This document shows, in pieces, positions 56,864 to 64,000 of a stretch of DNA of 64,000 nucleotides (positions are counted from its first letter, which is position 1; every line of letters begins with the position of its first letter). This DNA is from Bostrychus sinensis (lineage: Eukaryota; Chordata; Actinopteri; Gobiiformes; Eleotridae): positions 30,232,431-30,296,430 of the forward strand of contig CM036247.1 of assembly GCA_020698575.1 (NCBI GenBank). The letters are read 5' to 3'. The notes below the pieces were generated by a model, which worked only from the letters and a program-made list of their open reading frames with translations, had not been told where the DNA came from and ran no database searches. The translations under genes were made by a program, and so were the position numbers.

Positions 56864-57102
56864 GTTTTGCGCGGCCGAATGCGGAAAGTCAGATCCCAGA
56901 GGCCTACATCTCTCCCATCACCTCCCACAGACTCAGCAATGGCCACAGTAACGAGCACAGGCCTGGGACCAGTAATGGAGGGGGGCTACTCAATCCTTGT
57001 AAGAAGCACCACCAGCTCCAGAATGGCCAGGTTCGAGGACTTACCACACAGTTGGGAGATGTTTATAGAGATATGAGCTGTGTATTTACCAGATACATTT
57101 AG
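56864..57102 (+). CDS. Possible terminal coding exon of an unidentified gene
   Basis: A strong acceptor (TGTTTAATTTTTTGCTTCAG, ending 56863) is followed by 78 open codons in one frame from 56866 to a TAG at 57100-57102. The peptide reads FARPNAESQIPEAYISPITS, HRLSNGHSNEHRPGTSNGGG, then LLNPCKKHHQLQNGQVRGL and ends VFTRYI. It looks like a hydrophilic, disordered C-terminal tail, but I recognise no family. Another frame is also open over the same DNA, which weakens the case. No upstream exon of the same gene is visible. The region is GC-richer than its neighbours and free of repeat blocks, and lies just left of a long-TIR element. Alternatives: chance, a non-coding exon, or debris. Confidence 0.35.
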
Positions 57103-57699
57103 GTCAGCACAAAAAGTATATATCTATGGGGTAAGAAAGCTGTCAATAAAGACGTGCGTGTAAAAGTGAAATGTGTATATATTTGTTCATAGTTGTGAAT
57201 AAAATACATTTTGTAAATTATTGTACAAGAGAATACGATTCCAAAAATTACATTATATATTTGCAAATACGAAATACAGTTTTGTGGGATTTTTTTATTT
57301 TATGAATACAACTTATAATTTTACGCTCATTATTGATCTTGAGAATACGAAATTCAGCTGTGATGGAACTGTAAAAAATACGTCACTGCTCACAGGCATT
57401 ATGCATCAAGCAAACAGTCATGGATTACTCAAACTGGCACTGCTGCTCTTCGCTCAGTCCCTTGTAAAACTGCCTGTCTGAAAACTTCACACAACGTACA
57501 GTGATCTTCAGAAGAATATTCACCAACAAAACAGTTCCAAACTTACTAAAGGATACCAATTCTTCATTGAAGGATACCTAGATTATGTAGGTAAGAGCTT
57601 TGTTATGTAGCTAGCAAGCATTAGCAACACAGCTATGTGCTAGAGAGAGTGTTAGAGCATGTCACGTATGGAGGACCGTGAGCGACACGCGAAAAGGAA

Positions 57700-58015
57700 T
57701 AATGCTTTTATTAAAAGAGTTTTTAAAAGAGCCTTTAATAAATTGATTACTAAATGCTCTTATTAAGTTTTTAAAAGTTTATTTAATAGAGATTACTAAA
57801 TACTTTTATTAAGAGTTTTTAAAAGAGCATTTAGTAAATGGATTACTAAATGGTTATATTAAGAGTGTTTAAAAGAGCATTTAATAATTGGATTACTAAA
57901 TGCTTTTATTAAAAGAGTTTTTAAAAGAGCCTTTAATAAACAGATTACTAAATGGTTTTATTAAATGAGTTTTTAAAAGAGGATTTAATAAATGCATTAC
58001 TAAATGGTTTTAATA
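57700..58015. repeat. Tandem repeat of about 52 bp inside the left arm
   Basis: Six or so imperfect units of TTTTATTAAAAGAGTTTTTAAAAGAG(C/G).TTTAATAAAT.GATTACTAAATG. It occupies the point where the left arm departs from the right arm. Confidence 0.9.
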
Positions 58016-60040
58016 AGAGAAGGATTAATAGCGTTATTCATTAATCCATTTAAGAAACCGATTTCTAAATGAATTTACAAAACCTTTTCGGAAAAGCATT
58101 TGCAAAACATATTAGCTTCTCCGATTAGGCTTCTCCTTTTATCTTTTCCGTGGCGTTCCTGGTCCTCCTGGCTAAAGTTAAATAAAATAAAAAGCAAAGT
58201 GATGTAACGAGCTCTGTGATTGGTCAGAGCTACTCGCGCTCTGATTGGCCAGAAAATTCTAATGTTCTATCAAACATGTTGATAATATGAGCACATATTT
58301 TCATTTCAGATTATCTTCATTGTAACCAACTATATAATTATTCATAAAACCGGTGAAAATGAGCTACGTGCCTGTAGCAGAGTAAAGTTGTGACTTACAA
58401 TCACGTCTTCGTCTGCCATAGCGGTTATGCGCTAACTACTTCCGCATTCGGCTAAATGGAATGATCCTCTTCCAGTCACAGCTTGTAAGCGAGCAGCCGG
58501 ACAAGGGCAGCTTCAAAAAACATATTTATGTCTTACACATCGCAAAATAAAATCACCAAACTAACGTTGCAATGGACCAACGCAGTTTTATCCTTCAAAC
58601 AAGGGTTTTAGCAATTGTGTGTTAAATATTTCACTAATCGCTGAGGTGGGATATTGTTGTGTCAATTAACTAAAGACGTCACGGGTTTTCCTGTTTGTGC
58701 TTACGTTAACCCCTGATAATAATTATACTTAGAACAGTCTAAATGTTTAACTTATGATGAAGGATCAGAGACAGTGAAACTATGTGTCTGGTTCTGTGGA
58801 GTAAACTGGGCTCAGACTACACCAAATGAGTCACTAACAGAAAACTGATTAGAAAACGGCTCAGAGCTATTATTGCTAACGGTTTATGTGCTTCTGTTAC
58901 TCACATATGAGATTCACTGGGTTTATTTTATATTTGTTTTCTTTAAATAAATTGCTAAATAGCAATAGTGTTCTGTTAGTCAGAAAACAGATCATCACAG
59001 GCCTGAAGAATTGACAGTGTGAGATTATATTATTTAGCTCTTTAGCTTTATGTTAGCATGTTATACTTTACTTATTGTTGAGCATATAATCACACAGTGT
59101 ATGTATCTATACACTGTACTTGCTATGTTGTATGTATGTTGTCATGTTTTTTAGTAATTCAGATCAACTACATGTACTCATGACTGTTTTGCAGTCTGAC
59201 TGAAATTATTTATACAAATTGTGTTGGTCATATTCCTATTTTAGTCTAACAAATTGAGATAAAGATCTAAATAAATTACTTTTCTGTTGTCTGTATTTCA
59301 AGAACTCTCTGCAGCTGAAGCACCAGAGGCGATGAGGTCCTGGAAGACTTCATTCTCTGCACCTCCACTTTGTCTGTTCACTGATTATAAACATGACAGA
59401 GCTCATAAGACACACAAAAGTGAAGTCACAATGTTGTAAAGTTGTATCATCTCTGTCTGGCTTTTGTTATCACAGAAAACTGATCTCCTGATTATAAACT
59501 ATTGATAGGGTTGTCTGACTCAATACCTGCAACACTTAATATATATGTTTTCTAAACCATGTATTTCTAATATGATGTCAATAAATTGACCTTAACATAT
59601 CTTTAATATTTATATTTTTATTTCCAAGAACAAGTGTACAGAAAATGAAATATCTGCCAATTAACAGTGCACACTTCTTACAGTTCATAGTTTAGGTCAT
59701 AGATTTTATGTAAAACACTGTAAAGTTGCACAGGATCATCGCCAGTCTTCATCGCAGCAGGGCCGTCTTCTGATTGCAGCTGGAGTTGTCCATCAGAAAG
59801 AAAAACGCAGTGCTCATGATTGTAAAAAAAAAAAAATACTTGCAGTGATTAGCACAGATTATTTTCAAACTTCTATTTTTTTATATGTAGCAGAGCAGAG
59901 AGCTGCAGTGGTGCTATATTGTTTTCTTTTTTTTTGTAACTATAGCCAGCAAATGGAAAAAAAAAAAACACACACACACATTTTCAATAACAATGCATTC
60001 CATTGTATTTTTCTTTTATCTACAAGGACACGTTTTTTAT
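58016..60040. other. Interior of the palindromic element
   Basis: 58180-58260 has two ATTGG (inverted CCAAT) boxes (GTGATTGGTCAGAGC, CTGATTGGCCAGAA), a possible promoter. 59295-59350 follows an acceptor-like TCTGTATTTCAAG. AATAAA at 59580-59585 could be a poly(A) signal. No open frame of useful length, so any transcript would be non-coding. Confidence 0.35.
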
Positions 60041-60495
60041 TATTACTTTCCATTAGTGACTCATTTAGTGTGGTCTGAGCTCAGTTTACTCCACAGAACG
60101 AGACACATAGGGTCACTGTCACTGATGCTTCATCATTATTAGCCATGGCTATATACACTGTGATACAGGCATCAGATTGTTTTGATATAATGATCTATGT
60201 TGGTTGTATCTGTCCCTATCAAATAAACTATAAATAAATACATAAATATGTTAAACATTTAGATTGTTCTAAGTATAATTATAATCAGGTGTTAGCGTAA
60301 ACACAAACAGGAGTATTTTTGGCAGTACAGTTGCTGTGAAAATCTATCACTCAGTCAGAACAAGTCACTGACCACACAGCAGACTGCCTGTGTCAGTGTT
60401 TGAGCACAGCGCTTTACTAAATAAAAATCTACTATACTACTATACAGTGATGTTTCCTGATAAGCAGATTGTCAAATATTCAGATCGTGGCATGA

Positions 60496-62252
60496 TCTAA
60501 CACTAAGGGTGCTCCGATCGATCGGCCGTGATTGGTGATCGGCCAATCATGGCTAAAAATAGAGTGATCGGTAAAATGGGCCAATCAGAAGGGCCGATCA
60601 AATTACAACAAACACGCGAGGCTCTCACATTTACTGTCCTGCAACTCCAGGTTTGATTAAACAGCAGTAGCGTTATTCTAGCAGTGTTTTTAAGTTAAGC
60701 CCTGGTTATAACTAACACAAACCTGCCCTGGAGTTGCTGCTTTATGTCCCCGCTTTGTCCCCGCCTGCTCTTGGAGCGCACGGGACAGAAACGAGGCGCA
60801 GCAGTGCGTGTATTTGCAAACGCCAACGCAAATAGAGCTACAGCTAACCCGCTAATATTTCCGTTAAAAGCATTAAGAAAGTTCAGAGCCTGCCGGTGTC
60901 TTGTTACGCGGAGAAAACTGTTTGTTTTGTGGCTTAAACTGCACCAAATGGCTGCTAATGGAAAGAGAAAGTAAAAAGGCAGCCCATGTGTCCGTGTGTC
61001 TGGAGAGAGCACCTTTCATCGTTGTCTTCTCTGCTCTCTTTGCACATTTTCTTCGTTCAGACGTTGTCAAAACTGGCTGCAGGAGCTGTCTGCTCTTTAG
61101 TCCACTGTGTTTCAGCCTGGTTTGGCTGCGCGTTACGTGGACGCAGGAGCAGCACCCGCGGACTCGCACTAAAGGCACCAATTAAGAACAGCTGATTTTT
61201 ACATCAGCGGAGCATTCAAACAAAGCCACACAGACACTGGGCACACATTAAAGGCCAATAAAGCAACAAAACTAAGGGTGCTCCGATCGATCGGCCGCCG
61301 ATCATGATCGGCCGATCATGGCTAAAAATAGAGTGATCGGTGATCGGTAAAATGGGCCGATCAGAAGGGCCGATCAAATTACAATAAACACGCGAGGCTC
61401 TCACATTTACTGTCCTGCAACTCCGGTTTGATTAAACAGCAGTAGCGTTATTTTAGCAGTGTTTTTAAGTTAAGCCCTGGTTATAACTAACACAAACCTG
61501 CCCTGGAGGCGCTGCTTTGTGTCCCCGCTGTGTCCCCGCCTGCTTTAGGAGCGCACGGGACAGAACTGAGGCGCAGCAGTGCGTGTATTTGCAAACACCA
61601 ACATAAATAGAGCTACAGCTAACCCGCTAACATTTACGTTAAAAGGATTAAGAAAGTTCAGAGTCTGCCTGTGTCTTGTTGCGCGGAGAAAACTGTGTGT
61701 TTTGTGGTTTAAACTGCACCAAATGGCTGCTAATGGAAAGAGAAAGTAAAAAGGCAGCCCATGTGTCCGTGTGTCTGAGAGGAGCACCTTTCATCGTTGT
61801 CTTCTCTGCTCTCTTTGCACGTTTTCTTCATTCAGACGTTGTCAAAACTGGCAGCAGGAGCTGTCTGCTCTTTAGTCCACTGTGTTTCAACCTGGTTTGG
61901 CTGCGCGTTACGCAGACACAGGCGCTGCACCCGCGGACTTGCATTAAAGGAACCAATTAAGAACAGCTGATTTTTACATCAGCGGAGCATTCAAATAAAG
62001 CCACAGACACTGGGCACACATTAAAGACCAATAATGCAACAAAACCTCTTCTAAAACAAAAATAAGTAGAATTTTGTTGTTCTTTTATATTTACAAAGGC
62101 TACAGTATTTTTCAAATGGAACTGCATACATTACATTACTACATTGAAGACCACGTGATCGGTATCGGCCATGGTCGGTATCAGCCGATCACAGCAAAGG
62201 CTGATCGGTGATCGGCCTCAAAAATCCTGATCTGAGCACCCTTATCTAACAC
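60496..62252. mobile_element. hAT element with internal 769-bp tandem duplication, nested in the palindrome
   Basis: The element 60504-62244 (1,741 bp) starts TAAGGGTGCTCCGATC and ends GATCTGAGCACCCTTA, and is flanked by a perfect TCTAACAC duplication (60496-60503, 62245-62252). Subterminal GATCGGCC repeats crowd both ends. 60504-61272 and 61273 to about 62045 are tandem copies of its 5' part, each beginning with the transposon terminus. Each copy has an ATG (60948, 61722) opening MAANGKRK, then a stop directly after AAAGTAAAAAG, which could be an exon 1 donor of an ancestral hAT transposase. No DDE domain present. Confidence 0.93.
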
Positions 62253-62779
62253 TGTTTAATCGTGCAGCTCTATCACATAGCTGTGTTGCTAACGTTAGCT
62301 AGCTACACATCAAAGCTCTTACTTTCATAATCCAGGTATCCCTCAATGAAGAATTAATATCCTTTAGTAAGTTTGGAATGTTTTGTTGGTGAATATTCTT
62401 CTGAAGATCACTGTACGTTGTGTAAAGTTTTCAGACGGCAGTTTTAAAAGGGACTGAGCGAAGAGCAGCAGTGCCAGTTTGAGTAATCCATGACTGTTTG
62501 CTTGATGCATAATGCCTGTGAGCAGTGACGTATTTTTTACAGTTCCATCACGGCTGAATTTCGTATTCTCAAGAGCAATAACAAGCATAAAACCAAAAAA
62601 ACACAAACACAAAAACTGTATTTCGTATTTGCAAATATATAACGTTGTAATTTTGGGAATTGTATTCTCTTGTACAATAATTTACAAAATGTATTTTATG
62701 CACAACTATGGACAAATATATACGAATTTCACTTTTACACGCATGTCTTTATTGACAGCTTTCTTATCCGGTATATATC

Positions 62780-63060
62780 CTGCAAAAATATATGCAAACA
62801 TCACTTGTATGTTGAAGTATTACTGGATAATCCACCTGCATTTCAATTTTTTCTTCTAATGCTTAACTGCACTATGTATTGTGACCAAGGCCAGGACACA
62901 CCCGCAGTAATCAGCTTTGTAATCAGCATTTTGATTGTCTCACCTCACCTGCCAGCTGGACAGAGTACGTTAGCAGAGGTCAGATGCTCAGAGATACACA
63001 GTTTATGCATTCATGTTGTCCTTGACTGACCCCAGTTTCTTAGATAGCAGGGCTCACAAC
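62780..63060. other. No recognised feature
   Basis: Nothing supported. Confidence 0.4.
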
Positions 63061-63065
63061 TTATT

Positions 63066-63410
63066 AGGGTTGTCATAAAAAATAATACCAAGATAATAAT
63101 CAATCCTAAAATGAGTATCTAAATTAGATACAAATTTGGAAAAATATCTATGATGTGCCCGCCCGCAGACACACAGCCCCTCCTCTCCTGTGTGAGTACA
63201 GGAGGTAGACAGGCAGTGTCAGCACAGCAGAAAAATGTACAATTAGGCTACATACATAATATAATACTATACAAAATATTGTACAATTATTATGGAGACA
63301 GTTGGTGTTTAGTTTTTCTCTATGGTATCAAAAATGGTAATGAGAATAGAGTTTTTTTAAGTATTGAAATTGAGTTTGAAATTTTATTATCATGACAACA
63401 CTTTTGAAGA
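63066..63410. mobile_element. Probable hAT element, decayed
   Basis: Left end TAGGGTTGTCATAAAAAATAATACC and right end ATTATCATGACAACACTT form an imperfect inverted repeat of the widespread fish hAT type. A matching 8-bp target duplication is not evident. Confidence 0.5.
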
Positions 63411-64000
63411 CACATGACCAAACAGCTGAGACACATTTTGTCAAATTTAAATAAAAACTGAACGCCAGCATTTCCAAAACTCTCATAATAAGTCTATTTC
63501 ATTTACAATAAACAATAATCAATAAATATGGTGTCAAAAAAAGTTTGAATTTGAAGAAAGCAACACATGTCAAACAGAAGGGACAGGGGCAACAAAAGAC
63601 TAAAATAGCGATACTAAGAAATTTGTAATTGGCAACAGGACTGTAACGACTTCTCAATCTGTCCTTTTAGATTTGGTTTTGTAAAAGCAGATGTTTCTTG
63701 ATTAGTCTATAAAAAAAAAAAAAAACTTTTATTTAAACACTTATTTGAAGCAGAACTTCTTTTTTTTACTTTTAACTATTTCAGAGTCCGGGTTTAGTTA
63801 AATTAAATGTTGTGGGGTGAATAAAGTGCCCTGCATCTGCCCCCGTTGCCTCTGGGCCAAAAACGACACTTGCAAGCATGAGCATCGCCGACCGGGTGGC
63901 ATGAAGTCTTGCAAAAAGTGGCACAACATGATTAGCTAATAAACAACAAGCTAGCGATGGCTTTGTTTCTCAATTTTTGTTTTGGCAAAGTGGTCAAATA
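63411..64000. other. No recognised feature
   Basis: AT-rich; A run at 63711-63725. 63830-63910 is GC-richer (CTGCCCCCGTTGCCTCTGGGCC) but without coding or repeat support. Confidence 0.4.

Larger units (their letters stand above)
57116..62779. mobile_element. 5.6-kb palindromic long-TIR DNA element (MULE-like?)
   Basis: The outer arms, 57130-57676 and 62769-62253, are inverted copies of about 520-550 bp with moderate divergence (for example TAAGAAAGCTGTCAATAAAGAC, AATACGTCACTGCTCACAGGCATTATGCATCAAGCAAACAGTCATGG, CAACACAGCTATGTG). The inversion resumes further in: 58690-58850 pairs with 60320-60040 (TTTGTG.TTACG.TAAC.CCTGAT, AGTTTACTCCACAGAAC, AATGAGTCACTAA). GTATATATC directly repeats at both outer edges (57116-57124, 62771-62779), a possible 9-bp target duplication as in Mutator-like elements, but it is AT-rich and the last terminal bases do not align cleanly. 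No transposase seen. Without the inner hAT it is about 3.9 kb. Confidence 0.75.

Noticed and set aside
57221..57481. 86-codon plus-strand frame in the left arm of the palindrome, mirrored in the right arm
   Set aside because: The same frame on the inverted copy (62612-62364) simply reflects arm homology; no protein motif, and the two differ by changes that do not look constrained.
57130..57676. Long terminal repeat of an LTR retrotransposon
   Set aside because: The partner copy at 62253-62769 is inverted, not direct, and no gag/pol frames lie between.
60695..61960. Multiple 75-105 codon frames on both strands
   Set aside because: Present in both tandem copies of the hAT's GC-rich 5' part, so they reflect the duplication and base composition rather than genes.

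Overview
This is nuclear DNA of a ray-finned (teleost) fish. It is AT-rich and intron/desert-like, with one recognisable vertebrate gene. It is packed with the usual teleost mobile-element mix: hAT elements with 8-bp target duplications, Tc1/mariner, Rex3/RTE, L2-like and L1-like LINEs, tRNA-derived SINEs and TTAA-flanked elements. No prokaryotic operon, CRISPR array or complete rRNA/tRNA gene is visible.

The gene is a neurexophilin of the NXPH1 type on the minus strand. Its large 3' coding exon (10430-11228) encodes almost the whole secreted protein. A signal-peptide exon (39127-39183) with a TATA box about 230 bases upstream lies 28 kb away. The intron between them holds most of the repeats in the left half, plus several GC-richer, repeat-free islands (13.7, 17.0, 21.7, 25.5, 29.3 and 34.7 kb) that could be regulatory. 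Two features of the gene stand out: a Gln/His-rich insertion in the linker before the cysteine-rich domain, and the fact that the two exons as seen do not join in frame. A possible terminal coding exon of an unidentified plus-strand gene lies at 56864-57102.

Layout: 0-4 kb, a hAT and a dead L1-like LINE. 4-9 kb, a diverged tandem duplication and SINE debris. 9-11 kb, 3' flank and main exon of nxph1. 11-39 kb, nxph1 intron with hATs, a 25-bp-TIR element, hairpins and LINE pieces. 39-42 kb, promoter, then a 1.5-kb minisatellite with a 66-bp higher-order unit. 43.5-47.5 kb, a cluster of DNA transposons, including a hAT carrying two further insertions. 52.7-56.7 kb, a Rex3 remnant, a hairpin, and a mariner inserted into an RTE remnant. 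57.1-62.8 kb, a 5.6-kb palindromic long-TIR element with a partly tandem-duplicated hAT inside it. 62.8-64 kb, a further hAT-like piece.

No gene network can be read from one gene. Family names for repeats rest on terminal sequences, target-site duplications and remembered protein motifs, not on a database search.
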